In this document: one piece after another, positions 13,601 through 27,876 of the stretch
How the letters are laid out: each line of letters starts with the position of its first letter
Position numbering within the stretch: position 1 is the stretch's first letter
Assembly: GCA_022266195.1 (NCBI GenBank)
Contig: WHVY01000001.1
Coordinates: 17,236,001-17,300,000, forward strand
Direction: 5' to 3'
Source: Tetranychus cinnabarinus
Taxonomy: Eukaryota; Arthropoda; Arachnida; Trombidiformes; Tetranychidae
Length of the DNA: 64,000 nucleotides
Notes under the pieces: generated by a model
Told to the model about the DNA's origin: nothing
Seen by the model: the letters and a program-made list of their open reading frames with translations, nothing else
Database searches by the model: none
Program-made: the position numbers and the translations under genes

Positions 13601-16600
13601 TTAAGAAATTGAAATCAACTTTAGAAGCTTTTTTTACAAGAATCGCATTAAATGCTTGATTTGGATTAAATTTTAATCTTGATCAAATGGAATTAAATTT
13701 GTTACTTTGATTGGACAGTTTAAGTTGATTAATTAGATTTGTTTCTTGGTTCATAATTTTGTGTACATTTGCGTCTTAAATCATTGTGTTCAACTTGAAG
13801 TGTTACATTAAAATAAATTGTATTAAATCAATTTCTGTCTATTTGTGTCTCCATCTTAACCTTTTGTAGTTAACTTGACCATGATAAATTAGTCTGACCA
13901 AAGATTGTTGTTAATTTAATGATAAATGAACTGCATTTTGTTATTTGTTTTGTTACATTTAATTTGTGTGTTGAAAAGATTGAATTGAAGGATTTATTCA
14001 GTTGCAAATTGAAACAAAGTTATTATTAAGCAAGAAAGATTGAATAGTGAATTGAAAAAAGGGATTTTGCACATAATTAAAGGTGTTGATTAATGTTGCT
14101 CTGGAAATTGATTGTTTGGATTAAATTGATATTTGTTGCTGTAAATGATTTACAGCTATTAACTTGAATTGCCACCTTATATATGTAAATTGAATTTGAA
14201 AAGTTGAATTGATTTTCATTCAGTCTGGCGATTGTTAAATGAAATGTAAGGAAATCAATAAGATTAAAATTTAAGTTAATATAAAAGTTCAATTGAAATC
14301 AAAGAGACGAAATTGAATTGAAAGTGATTTAATTTAATTTAAGCTTAACTTTATTTTACTCTTAAGAGGCTAAAATTTTGGCAAACTTGAATATTGATTA
14401 TCAAGTCTCATTTATGATGATTTAGTTGATTAAAACTGAAAGCTCATTTGAATGTTAATTAAGAGGAAATATCGATTAATCAACCTTTTTTACCTCCTTT
14501 GAATAAAGGTGTAAATTTATTCCAAAATAACAAGTTAATCCAAGCAAATAATTGCTGTAATAAGCTTCAATTTTACATACTTTTCACTGGAAAATATAAC
14601 ATTATAAATGTTACCAAATAAACCAAAAGAGTCAAAATTATGCTATTTTTAAACAGTCAACTGAAAGTCTAGATTGGAAATAGAAAAGGCTGAATTTTTT
14701 AAAATTTGGCGTTCGATAAAAGCTTCGTTGATCAATCATTGGAATCATTGAATATCTCTTGGGTTCAGATGGTTGAAGTGAAAAAGTATCTCTTCAGTGA
14801 AGAGTTTATAAATTTAAGATGAATTGAGGAGAACGGCGATGATGATGAGAAAACAATTCACTTTGGATTGCTTGACTTTCCAAACTCGAGTTACATTATT
14901 ATTAAAATCAGGAAATTTGCCATTATTATTCACTTGATAGTTTTTGTAGTTGATGAAAAAAAACAAGAAAACAGAGAAAGAAGTCTTCATGTTTATATAA
15001 TGGAGAAATAAATAACAATATGTTCCATGATGATGAAGGATCTGATGGAAGGTAAAAAAATATAATCAACAAAGCCTCAAGGTGTTGACATCATCAACAA
15101 GCAAATGGTATAATCAGTGAAAAAATATTCAGTTCACATTCATCCAAGGGTGTAAAAGGTTAACATAGGAAACATTTTCAAGTCTTTTGCGCCTTCTTGT
15201 TCAATCTTTACAATGGCAATGTTATGAAGGATTGAATACCAGAGGATGAAGATGAATAAGAATGGAAAGGATGAAAAATGAAAATATTGTTCACAAACGA
15301 TCAAGACTCCATCATGATTGTTTACTCTTCATCTTCATCTCCATCTTTTTTGATTCCTCTATTTTTTGACTTTCATTTTCTCCTTTTCTTTAGATACTGA
15401 TGGCTTCAGGCATTTATCATGTTTTTCAGGCTTTTAATTTGGGTTTCCTTTGTTGAAATGGTTCACTCAACTGATCTTGTAAAGTTTATACAAATAGCAT
15501 TATCTGTTGATCAAAAACAAAAGAAGAGAGGAAAATGGAATTAGTTCATTTACAATTGAATCAGGCATTGTTGGCAATTCGAGGATTATTTGACGATACT
15601 ATTGATACAACCTTTGTTTGAATTGTGAAGTCGACAGTTGAAACCATTGTCAGCCAATGAGCTTTTCATTATGATGGTGTGATCCCAATATTTATGATTC
15701 AAGTTATCTCGTGATATTTAAATGGTGAAACCTGCAATCAAAAGATGAAGTAAAATTAGAGTTGAATTTGACAGGGAACTTTGATGAAGCATCTTTAAGG
15801 AACCATGAAAAGCAGTAAAATTTTTTCAAATGGAAATAATTGATTTCTATGATTTATCAAACTTCTAGATCAAGCTTTTCAAACTCATGCTCTCAACATG
15901 ATCAACAAGTATTGATAAACGCAAAAAATTGTGAGAAAGGGTTTTAACAAAGAGGGTTAAATTGTTAATCCAATTACAATTCAACTGCGTTTAATTGGTT
16001 AGGAAATAGACAAAAGAAGTTGAAATTTATTACCTTTTGTTTTATCTTTTGATTCTCCGTAATTAATTGTTCCTAGCTGTCATTCATCAAGTCAATTACA
16101 ATTCAATTAGGTCTGCAACTATTCATTTTGGAACCGAACACCACCGAATATTATGGATCCTTTTTTCGCTTCTTTAATCTGAATAAGAGTTATGAAGGTA
16201 AAAAAAACAAATCAAATTATTAAAAAAAAAACTCAATCTGTGCGGAATAATAAATTATGTTGAAGGTAAATTACCCTTAATAAAACTGGGAACAATATTA
16301 AACGATTAATTGTGTTCATTGTTATTGCAATTTTTGGAGCGATTAATCCAATTAATCAAGTCATCACCTCTTTGGGAATTGTCCATATTGATTAGCCTTT
16401 CAATGATGATGGTAATAGTTATGAAATGTGAGAATTAAAATGATACTGATTGTGATTGAATAGTTTGGGAAAATGTGTTAACCAAAATCAATGGGAAAGA
16501 TGTAAACTTGGCTGTCTCCGTACAATTGACAACCCAATCAACCTGAAATATAAATGTAATTGTAATGCATTTGGTTAAAAGTTTTGTAAATTTATTTTCA

Positions 16601-19600
16601 CCTTGTAAGAATAAATTTGGTTCTTCAATTTGGGTGAAAAGATGAGGATGAAAAAACATGTATCATCGTCAGGAGGAAGAAGAAAAAAAAGTAGAAGATA
16701 ACCTGAATTTGTTCTGATCTTTGTGCCTGAGTGACTGCATTATGGAAGGTGGGAAAGAAGATGAAGAAGAGAAGTAAGAAGATGACGATAACGATGATGA
16801 TTAAAAAAAGAGTAACAAGTAAAAGAGGAAGAAGAAGTGAGTTGGAAGAAGTAAAATTAGCAAAGACATTATCAAGATTTAACAAGAGTTGACAGGACCT
16901 TTTGCGCCAACCAATTTTTGCTAAGTTTACCTCTTTTTACAAACAATTCAATGTAATCATCGTGAGCAGAATATTATATTTGCTGTTAACTTTCTCACTG
17001 TTGGTGATTTTATTGAATTTACTTCACTGGTGACGGAATACGATGCTCTGTGCTACTTATAGAATGTAATATCATCCAGGCTTCAATCCTCTTCTTTAAC
17101 TTTTCTTGTACTTTTCTTCATCTTCTTCTCTAATCCAAGTTTCTTGTTGATGATGGTGAAAATGAACATTTACTTTTTCGTCTGAATGGCCATTCTTTGA
17201 TCCAATGTGCACCGGTTTTTGTTTCCTTGAGTTGCATCTTGACTTGCACATTATTTCATCCTTAATAAGGGAGTAAATTTTTGGCCATCCATTGAATCAT
17301 CAAAGGAAATAAATGTTATCAATAGCAATTGTTGAAACCAAAATTCAGCCTGTGAGGATAAAGCACAGATGAATAGATGAGAAGAGTGGAAAGGGAAAGA
17401 ATCAAAAAAGATGCCTATTGATTGGTAAAGTTGCAAACATAAGATCAATATATCGAGCAAAAAGTTTATCAAAAAAAGCCAATAAGAACATCAACAACAC
17501 CAGTTCAGCTATGATAAGAGAGATGAGTTGAAGAGAGTCTTGTAAATGATTGGGATCAAGGTGAAGGATGATAAAGATGATGAGAAAAGGAAGCTTAAAA
17601 AATGAGGTAAAAAATCGTAGGCAATGAAAATATCCTCTCATATGTTACATTGTCAACACTGTTAAAAAACTAAAGCTTTAATAGAAAGTCTTTAGCTTGG
17701 ATTAGATGGGTTATCTTGAAGGTAAAAAAGGTTGAGAATGCAACTGTTTAAGTTTCTACTCTTTCTTTACTTTCTACATTTGATGATGCTCATTATTTTC
17801 AACTCCAGTCAAGACTCAATTCAATTTATTTACTCTTTCCTTGAACATTGGAAACAAAATAATACTCAACTTTATGTTATCAAGTCAATAAGATGAGGGT
17901 GAACAAAAATGATGAGGTAAAACCCATTTCTCCTGCAACATTAACGGTATTTCTTGATCATCTTGAACGCAATTTTTCGATGCAAGCAATTTCTTTAACA
18001 TTATTGTTTTCCTTGGTTTTAGTGTGTTTCTGTGTATCTAAATGTGAGTGTTTGTGTTGTTTTCCTCCTTCCAACCAAAATTCAGCTTATTCCTAAGTTT
18101 GCAGAGGGATAAAGGAGAAGAAGATGAAGAATGGAGAGAAGAAAAAAGAGAAAGAATGAGCAATGACAATGATGAAGAAGCGGATATTAAGTTTCGCTGA
18201 ATAAGCCAAGAAAAGGTTTTTTTTTCCTAGGAAAGAATAATAAGAATGATGATGATTAAGAAGAAGGTAGAAGAAGAGGGCTGAAGGAAGAGAAGAAAGA
18301 AACAATTTTAAGTAGAATTGGAATAATTCAGAAGGAAATTCAAATGTAACTCATGCTTGACTATTAGTAGCTTCAATTAACATCATTTTTATGCAATATT
18401 ATTCAACCTCAAAAAGAGAGAGAAAAAAATAAAACTAAATTACGCCATGATTTATATGTATATAAATGTGTATGCATTTCTAGATGAATTATTAAATTAA
18501 TTCAATATCATCTTCTTACTATTATTATGATGGTTGTTGTATTTCACTCAAATGTATATTCATAGTATCATGTTTCAATTAGCAAAACATTGAGTTGGAG
18601 TGGAATTAGAGTTTTTCCTGGTTCAGAGTTGAATGTTGAAGAAACCTTAATAGAATGCAATGTCAATGGATGATCAAGATGAAAGTTGATAAGGAAAATG
18701 GAGATGATAATTAAAGAGAGGCTTATTGGTAGGGAGAAACAGAGTAATGATGGAGTTATGAACAATATGCAATCCATTCAAAATAATATGAATGAATTAG
18801 TGGAGCAAAAACTGGTTGGAAATTGAGTTAAGATGAAATGAAGAGCACAAAGTAGATGCAAACAGAATCAGAATCACAGCTTTCAAAAGAGCAGCACATT
18901 TCCTTGTTTCTTGAAATAATCAATAGATCCGGTGTATACCAAATTACCATTTGATTTGTTGTCGCTTTGACACTACCTTGGATTTCAAACATTGTGACGA
19001 TAAATGATTGAGATTATCTTTTCAATATATTGATTTGAGGAAATCCTGGAAACGATGAAGGGATGAAATACTGCTCGGAAAGATATCTTTTTGCTGGAAT
19101 CTCCAATATTACCAATATATCATATCATTTGGATAATAATGCTTTTTCTTTCTTACAGGTATTGGTAAAGAATGCTGTCGAAACATTGCCTTAGATAGAT
19201 GTATGAAACAACGGGTGCCTCGAGAATGCCAATCATTGGCAGCCAATTGGTTATCACCAGAGCTTCGAAATTGGATTTACACGGCTTGTAACAACTTTAA
19301 TGAGCGTCGTTGTGAAGGTAATAATGATAATCATTGTTTTTGGAGTAATCAATTTTCTTGAACTACTTGAGAGTTAACAGGCAAATAGAAAATAATCAGC
19401 AAGTCCTTGCCCATGAGTAATTAATTTTGTTGAAGGAGGGAGGCCAGTTGAGAGTAGTTCAAAGTAGGTAAAAGCATGTAAAAGTAAATTAAACATTTAA
19501 CCGTAAAATCCAAACGAAAATGCAAAAATGTAGTGGATGATGGTCAGTCTAATACCAACGAGTAGAAAAAGGCTAAGAAAAGTCAGGATGAAAAAAGAGG

Positions 19601-20980
19601 AACAGGGATTAATTAGTGAAAATTGCAACTTTACTTTGTTCATTTATACATACACTTGAGTTATTGACTTTAATTGTCGGTTGCAAACGAGATCGTGTAT
19701 TTTGCTAATTGGCAATCATCACGATACGTCCATGGTCTTGTTTGAATTAAATGAACTAAAAGATAACAAAAAAATAACCAAAATAATGGATAAAAATTAA
19801 TGTTAGCAATGTATTAACACATAGCCCTGTGTTGACAAGTCAACTCAATTTTTGCTTATAGATTGGCTTGGTCAAGCCAAACCAAAATATGAATCTTGAC
19901 AATCTTGTTATGGCTAATAATTTATTAGATACTCAAGAGTTGAACACTTACCTTCTCAACTGTTGATACTTGAATAAGTTTAATGTTGAAAATGACTTTT
20001 GTTGGTTATTTTAATGGTAATGGTGAACATAAGTTGCATAACAGTTGGTTTACTTTGCAGTAGGATACACTTAAGAAAATGAAAAGGTGACAAAAACACA
20101 TGATACCAACCAAAAGATGAGCCAAAACCATTTTCAGTGTTACAATCTTTAATTGAATTATTAATATAAATAAGCTTACTGGGATTAACATTTAATGAAT
20201 TGTCGTGAAACAAGCAAGTTAGCTTACTTAAACCAACATAGGCATATGTCAGATTAATAAAAAGTAAGAAGCTTCTAGATTAAGAAATCAACCCTTGTAA
20301 GCCGAGAAAAGATAAGAATGGTAATTACGGCTCGCTCAATTAGCCGTTAGAGTTTGAAAATTGCGGTTAAATGTGTTAATTTTTAATAAAATGCTTGATC
20401 ATTCTTTAACTGAGATAAATTATCTTTTAATTACAATTAAAATGTTTTCAATTAACCTCTCTTCTACTGAGTAAGTTATAATTTAATGCCATTTATAACA
20501 ATTTGTTTTGTTAACACAATTGTTTCTTTTTTTATTTTTTCATTTCATGTGCTATCATCACTTTGTTTACAAACCCTTGGCATTTGTTTATTGGATTAAT
20601 CTATTACAGAATTATTATTTCACTGTAACCGTCAAAGAGAGGAAAGGATTGCTGATTGTACACGAATTGGCCAAAAAACTTGGTCCGGGGAAAGTTTAAA
20701 GGATCGATGTTGTTTAAGCCATAATGTGGAGAAATGCCTTAAAACCCGAAATATTGATGAATGCTATGACAATTCATACTCATTGGCAACTTACCTTTCC
20801 CAATCACGAGATTACAGATTGAGACAAAGCTGTGATGAATTTACCGATATTTCTGCCTGTGAGGATAATACATGGACTATCATTTTATTAGGAATTCTGG
20901 TTCTTGTTTTAGCCATTGTTTTAATTGTCCTCTGTGTCTTCCTGGTTTTATACTGTCTCAAAAGACGTCGAACCAAGTAA
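8992..20980 (+). CDS. membrane-anchored protein with two eight-cysteine modules (4 exons)
   Basis: I do not recognise a named family. The proposed exons are 8992-9049, 9607-9702, 19159-19317 and 20610-20980. All introns have GT/AG ends and all are phase 1, so the junctions agree, giving 227 residues. Exon 1 encodes only a signal peptide (MDFLLQILSIFTIILFNFTG). The ectodomain contains two repeats of one pattern: C-x10-C-x16-CC-x7-C-x8-C-x19-C-x7-C, then C-x10-C-x16-CC-x7-C-x8-C-x22-C-x8-C. One membrane segment of about 24 residues follows and the protein ends in the basic tail CLKRRRTK. It is therefore expected at the cell surface as a type I protein with disulphide-bonded modules. The CC-x7-C-x8-C core resembles in style the cysteine-rich DB or anaphylatoxin-like modules of animals, but spacing alone does not place it there. 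Intron 2 is 9.5 kb and contains an LTR element. Confidence 0.75.
10154..10494. repeat. left LTR (341 bp)
   Basis: Direct repeat that reads the same as 10887-11227, bounded by TG and CA. It follows the TGAT target-site copy at 10150-10153. Confidence 0.88.
10617..10660. repeat. ATT microsatellite inside the LTR element
   Basis: About eleven ATT units in the interior of the miniature LTR element. Neighbouring interior sequence also repeats the phrase GGACAAGTTACCA twice. Confidence 0.8.
10887..11227. repeat. right LTR (341 bp)
   Basis: Second copy of the terminal repeat. It is directly preceded by a G-rich purine tract and followed by the second TGAT target-site copy at 11228-11231. Confidence 0.88.
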
Positions 20981-23900
20981 TGTTTTTAAAGGAACGAAAA
21001 ACGGAATTTTTTTTTCTTTTTTGTCAACCCATCCCAACTAAAACCACTGGACTTTATCATGTTTAAATTATGGGTCGTCATGTTAATATAAATGTAACCA
21101 AACCAAACCATCAAAAATAAGACAATTCATGTAATGAAAATAATATCAATTTCTCGCTCCTTCTCATTATTTTCTCTTTTTCCTCCAATCTATGTATCTT
21201 ACCTCTTTTAATATCAAAGTGTTCATGCTAAACAAAACATATTCATTCAGAAAAACGAGAGTTGAATTGATCTTTCGTTGAGATTTTGATTGTAACAACC
21301 ATTTCTTGTTAGCTCTATTAACTTAATCGAAAACATTGCCCACTGTTTCATGCAATCAACAACAATCAAATTACCAAAACCTACAAATGTTGTTATAAAA
21401 CTTTTATCTTTTGATTATTAAAAACTTATTCAGAAGATTCACTTTCAATATCTTTCTCTCTATGAGTTACATTGGTATTTTATCCAATCTTTGATGACTT
21501 GCGTTCATTCAAAGTGTTCGGTTAATAATTAAATCAATCTAATTAATGTTGATAAGAGCCAGAAAAATTTGAATCACATTTAATTGAATTTACAAATTGG
21601 TTTGGTAAAACGTTTGAATGTATTTTCTTAGGTTATTCAATCCTTATTAAGTACGCGTGTTAATTGCAGCTGTTAAATAGGCTATTAAACACAAAATAAT
21701 TTGATTAAATACCTCTCAATCACAAAACGTGAAGTGAATTGAGTGAATCTGTTTTTAAATTGTATCAAACATTTAAGAAATTAAACAGCTGCTTAACTTT
21801 TATAATCTCGTTTGATTGGAAATTGACCACAACTGATTTATACACGATTACAATGGACAAATGGATTCAGCTTTCGATTGAATTGCAACGTTGATTTTGT
21901 TCCAATTGCTTGTTAATCATAAATTTTATCAGAAGTTTGGATAAATTTAGCGCTGGTTAAGCCATCTATTGTTTGTTAAAGAAGATAGAAAATTGAGAGC
22001 AGAAATTAGGAATCGACTGCCATCTAGCGAATATTATAACGACAGTATTTAACTGTGATTGTCCTGTAAATTTATTGTAATGCTACAATTGTAATTGTAA
22101 TGTATTTTTTCAGTTCAATCGGTATAATTATCATTAGAACTTCAATTGTCCCTTTCTTAAGGATCATTTTTTATTTCAAATGGTTTCTTGGATATCATTG
22201 ATAAATTCCAATATTATTCTGTTTAGGAGCTTGCGGTAAGAAATTTTTTTTATTAGGAGTGATTTTATATCAATTATCCATTATTGGTTTGTTTTTACCG
22301 ATTTGGTGTTTTTTGTTGCATCTAAATTGATCTTCTAACTATAGAAATATACTTTTAGAGGATTTATTGTTGACACAATTTCTTGTAATTAACTTCTTGT
22401 TACATTGTAATTGCATGTACATCGATTACATATTACTCGCTGCTTATAACTGCAGTGTGATTTGTGGTTTCAAATTTGCTAAGAATAATATTGAGTCAAC
22501 ATTTCTGTTTTCATTGATTCTAATTCTAATTTTCATTGTTTTTTACTTTTTAGTGTCTAAATTAAGGAATGCAGGAAGGCGTGCTGTTGGCATCATACTT
22601 GTAATTGAAACCTTGACCAATCCAACTTCAGATGGCGTAACAGGGACAAAACTAGGAAAATTTTAAATGAAGGAACTGGAACAAAAATTCTGATACAACT
22701 GGTGTCAAAAATTAATCAAGCATTCTTAGCAGTCAGTATTTTCATCAGAATTTCAATCTCCAAAGCTTATGGCAAGCTCGTGTTTTCACCTAGAAATTTA
22801 CTTTCTGTAGATATGCCTTTAATATCCTTACTCAGACCACTAAACAATGTGTCCTGGACGTCATTTAGCAGTTCCATATCAAGTCAAGCGACGAGACAAA
22901 ATGTATCACTTTTTTGTCAATTTTGTTGTACCAAATCAACATTCGATTACAATCGATCAAAATATCGTAAATGTTACCTTATTGCATTGCTAATAATAAC
23001 TTGACGAGAAAGCAAATCTAGAGACATCTTATTAACAGTAAAGTTGAAATCAGTGAAAAGGTGGCAACTGTTAAATCGGATCAAGTGTAAAAATTAATTG
23101 TCCCAATATTGAAGAAACAAAGGAAAGAGTGAAATTAAATTGGGAAGAGAAAATTTTCTTCTTAAATATTACCAAATTGAGATTTTGTTACTTGTTAATA
23201 TTAATAGCATTGAGTTTCTCCTGTGATTTGTGTTACTATTTTACTTTCAAACCATCTTTATTTATAATCATTATTTTGTTTATTATGATTATTATGATGA
23301 TTATTATTATTAGAGTTGAGGAAAGCAATTTACTCTAATAAGCTTGATTCAAACTGCTTTTTGCTTCAACAGCAATTTAACTGTTAATCAGCTTAAATAT
23401 AATATTATCATCGTCATCATCATCAGTAATCTGACTGACTGTTGAAATACAAACAAAAAAGGATTACAAGTTTAGTTGTAAGGTTTTATTGACTAACTTC
23501 ATTAGTGAATAGTAAAATTGTCTGTTTCAAAATAAATTGTCAAATCAAACTAATCACAAATCATGTTACATTAATGATTAATGTCAATTGTGAGGAGGAA
23601 GATGGCAAAGCAGAAGCAGCAAGTGATCAAAAAAGATGATTAAATGTAACAACAGTAATAACAAGAGCATAATTAGACACATTAATTGGGTTCAATCTTG
23701 CAATGTTAACATTCAATCTGATTGTGATTAATTTAATGTTTTTCATTCCAGTGTTTAATGCAATTAATTAACCTTTTCAATTAGCCAGTTAGCATGACTT
23801 TCCAACAGGCAAAAGGCAAGAAGCAAATAACATTGACTACCAATAGACAATATTCAATGATATTGAATGGTTATTTAATTGTTCACTTTAATCAATGAAA

Positions 23901-26900
23901 CAAGTTCAATGAATCAGTAAAAGGTAAACATTGAATTTGCACTTGATTTAGATTAAAAGTTGATTTCTTTAACTGTCTAACCCAACAGCAATCACCTAAT
24001 CAGTCGACAATTAACAGTGTACAAAGTTGATCTTTCATTTGAATCAATATTTGACTTGAAGATGATTTGATTGTCAAGGCATCAAAGGAAAGTCAGGATC
24101 AAAGTGAAGATTAACTTTTCCATCAATTTGTCCATCAATTGATTTAATTGTCACGAAATCAATTTACTTTTCACCAATTAATTGCATTTTTACCAATGAA
24201 AAGAGTCATTCAGTCTTTCAACCTTTTTTGGTTGCATTTACATTTGAAATCAAAGCTGTTTCCAGATTGGAAAAGGTAAAAAACTGTCTTCTCATTAATT
24301 ATTAAACTTAATTGTTGCAACTTAAAGTAATTATCATCATTATAATGGTTAGAGTGAGGCAAAAAGGCTAAATGTAAAGGTAAAAAAGTGAACACGTTTG
24401 CTGATAAATTGGAAGCGTTTCAATCGCAGTGAAAAGCAACTGTTTAATATTCAACTCCATTGGTCATTTTAATGGTAAAGGATTTCATTTTAATCTCAAT
24501 GACCAATTTGGGTTAAATTATTAATTCAAATTGATGGAGTGAAAGACAATAATAGAAAAGGTAAAAAATGAAAAGACAACAATTTACAATGGCAAGGCCT
24601 ATTGTCAATCAGGTAAACAGGCGACTTGTGATCAAAAAACGCTTTGAATGTAATATTTGATAATAATTGATATCAACTAATAAGGTTTAATTTGAAAAAG
24701 GTTAGTAATGGTAATAATAATGATAAAACGATTAAGTTAAATGATTACAGCCTGGAGGATGCAATTGAATAAAGCAAATAATAGGAATGATAATAAGTGG
24801 AAAATGTTGAAGGGAACAAAAAAGGTTATCAGAAAGTGTATTATTGAAGGAGGAGATGAAAAGTATCGCTATTTAAATATATTATTTCAATTTGTTATTA
24901 AAATGAAACGGATAATTGGGAGCATTGAGCATGATAAATATAAATCAGTATATTTACTTAGTAAATAATGAATTGTAATTAAATTGACATTTGGTAAAAT
25001 GTTTATAATGTAAATGGTAAACGTAAGATTAACCTTTTCCCAATTCACTCCAAGTGTTGGGAGGTGAAGACTTGAGACTTTTCACCATTTTAATCAATTT
25101 CAATCAATTTTAATCAATTTTCCAGATTCTTATTTACATGATTAGCAAGACAAATCATTCAAGATTGACTTGAAATTTGGTTGAACCTGAAAATGAACCC
25201 AATTATTGAAGGTAATTGTACTTTAAATACACAAATGAAGTTGACTTTTCTTGATTTTACCCAAAATCATTTCAAGTAATTTCACCTTTTCCTCTTCACT
25301 CAAAGGTCTTGTTGGTTGAAATTAAATCAAACCCAATATCAAAGGAAAGGAAAGAAGCAAAAAATGTGGAAGAAAATTCAACTTGAAAAAGGTTAACACA
25401 AAAAGCAAGTTAACTTGAAGATGAGGATGAAATGGTGAGGAAAAAAAGGTTATCATTGTGTTTCTTGAGGGAGGATGAAGATGTGTTTTTTTCACTCAAA
25501 AACCAGCAAAGAGATGAAGTGATGGATAAAATTGTACAGATTTGTGTCTCTTGCTTTTCTTCATCTTCAGCCTTTTTCCTCGTTCTCATCCTTTTCTCAT
25601 CCTTTGCTGTTGTTCACACATCAACAACCTTTTATCACTCTTTACCAGTAATAATAATAGCAATAGGGAATGTTAATGTATATATAATACAAGTTTATTG
25701 CTTCTGGTTACTTTCAGTGTTTAATAATAATAATAATAAATATATTATATTGAATGATACTTGAACAAGTTTTAATCTGAAGAGGATAAAAATCTTTGGG
25801 TTAAAGCTTTGACTTTTATCCCTTTTTTTAATATATTAATATACAGTAAAATCATCATCCATTATCAATGAGGTAACACAGTGTGCACCCAACAAAGTGG
25901 TACAACATTTTAATGCCTTTATTATTACCACCTTCACCTGATTATCATCATGATCAATCGTTCATGATTAATATTGGCAACTTCAACAGTCTTATTGACT
26001 TGAACCACTTGACATGACAAAAGGGTAAATTTTATTAAAAGACTTGTTTACAGCCTAAAACCACATTGATTTTTTAAATGAAACCCAAATCTGTTTTAAA
26101 TCCTCCAACATTAATTTTGTCAAATGTTTAGACTCACAGGTTCGCTCAACTGAATTGTAATTATCTTGCCATGTTAATTGTTTCGCCCAGTTAATAATTT
26201 CATTTATTCATAGATATTTATAGCTTTGTTAATTGAACCGTTAATTTGATTTTTCAGTTGCTGCTTTTTATTTGACTGTAATTTTATACTTGGCTTCACA
26301 TTGGACTTTTGTCATTTCAAACCAGAAACAAAAAAACAGATTGACTTCAAACTAGACTCTAAATTATACTCTAAATTAGGGTCTAAATTAGGGTCTGAAT
26401 TAGACTCTCAATTAATCAAAGTTGATTGTGATTTAAAATGAAAGTAAACAGAGAAATGGTAAAATTTAATGAAATCAAGAGCGTTTCATTGAAGGGACTT
26501 TACAGTTGAATATAAATATCCTCTCAACCTTTGGGTTTACATTTGCAATTGTTTTATTGAATTGATTAAAAGATGATGAAGTTTGAATAAATTGGGATGA
26601 AATGCAAGCTAAATGGTAAACATCAATCATTGAAAGTGTAATTGTTCAATATAGTCAATTGTAAATGAAAATTGAGTCAGTTAACACTTGACAATCAGCC
26701 TTTGCGTCTCTCGCTTTTTTTGCTGTTATTTGCCATTATATTTGATTTAATTTATCCTTCAGTTGATGTAATAGTTTCATTGCAATTATTATAATCAATT
26801 TTGTAATAAACTTGCAGCTAAGAAGGTAAACGATGATGAAGGAAAGGGATGAGAGGGATTGAATGAAAGGACAACAATAAACAATCAGTTCTATCAATAA

Positions 26901-27160
26901 TACAAGTAATAGCTTAAAGTAAATACAATAATACTTGAGCAAATAATAATGATGAAGGTAAAGTAAAATAGCAGCAGAATCAAGTTTACAATCGATAAGC
27001 TGGTTTTCAATGAAAATAATGTAACTATTAATATTTGATTTTTGTGTGTCTCCTCCTTCTCAATGTTTCCATTGGTTCAAACAATATTATGTTTATCTTC
27101 ATCTTCACCTTCATCTTCTTTCTTTTTACCTCTTTGCTCCATCTTCTTCTCCTTCCTCTA
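20981..27160. other. intergenic stretch between the cysteine-module gene and the Rx-type cluster
   Basis: The left end should contain the 3' UTR of the gene ending at 20980; A-rich polyadenylation-like sequence lies near 21105-21125. I see no convincing gene in the rest. The frames at 22367-23338, 24741-24968, 25432-25764 and 27035-27360 are low-complexity and lack domains or plausible exon structure. Confidence 0.5.
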
Positions 27161-27761
27161 TTTCTCATCATCCTCTCAACACCTTTTCATCTCATCATTT
27201 TCCCTGTTTTTTTCATCCTCCAAGTAAGCAAAAACTCCTCCTTTTTCCTTGCAATCTCTCAACTAATAACAATCAATATTATCCAGTCAACCATCAACTC
27301 CTAAATCATCTTCATCCTCATCTTGAGCATTATCATCATCTTTCATCCTCTCTTCAATGATGATGTTACCAGTTGACAAAGGAGCCTTAGAACCGTCAAC
27401 AAGATAATCGATTATACAAAGTATATTTACATTTAACTGAATTTATTGTTACTATTAATATTAATGTGACCTGAAATCAGGTTAAATTAACTTGTTAACT
27501 CTACCTTTTACCGTATATAATAAAAACTAGTCTCCATTAAATCAACCTTTTATTATTATGTTTATTATTATTTGCTTCAATTATCTCATCATTTTAGTCA
27601 TTATTTTTCATGGTATAAATTGCGATGACATTAAATCACTGAGTTGGCAAGAATAAAACGAACAATTTTAATTAATTATTGCCTTTTTTTGCATTTTAGG
27701 TTTTTATTTCATTATCATTTTATTTCAATAAATTAATTGGTCATTTATGAAACAAAAAATC

Positions 27762-27767
27762 TTTATT
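27762..27767 (-). terminator. polyadenylation signal AATAAA of the Rx gene
   Basis: On the minus strand AATAAA lies about 110 nt after the stop codon of the Rx tail exon. The same signal in the same context is kept in the paralogue at 39992-39997. Confidence 0.55.
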
Positions 27768-27876
27768 TACGGTTCTAAACTTCAGTTAAGAAAATTGATC
27801 TAAAGAAGTGAAATTTCCAGCTTTGAAACAGTACAGAGTAATCGAAACACTTCGAAAGGAACGGTTTTTCATCAAC

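Larger units (their letters stand above)
9703..19158 (+). other. large intron 2 of the double-cysteine-module gene
   Basis: The 9.5 kb gap between exons 2 and 3 begins GTAAGT and ends in a pyrimidine tract plus ACAG. Apart from the miniature LTR element at 10154-11227 I see no gene. Short frames on both strands (for example 14077-14292, 16435-16885, 17251-17641, 17893-18305) are low-complexity and show no domain. Alternative exons or enhancers could be hidden here. Confidence 0.6.

Noticed and set aside
22367..23338. Cluster of plus-strand frames after the cysteine-module gene
   Set aside because: No signal peptide, domain, splice structure or repeat relation supports them, and their composition follows the AT-rich background.
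27035..27360. Three overlapping plus-strand frames of 61-104 codons
   Set aside because: Low-complexity CT-rich sequence, partly within the duplicated 3' flank of the Rx genes and not conserved as a frame in the other copy.
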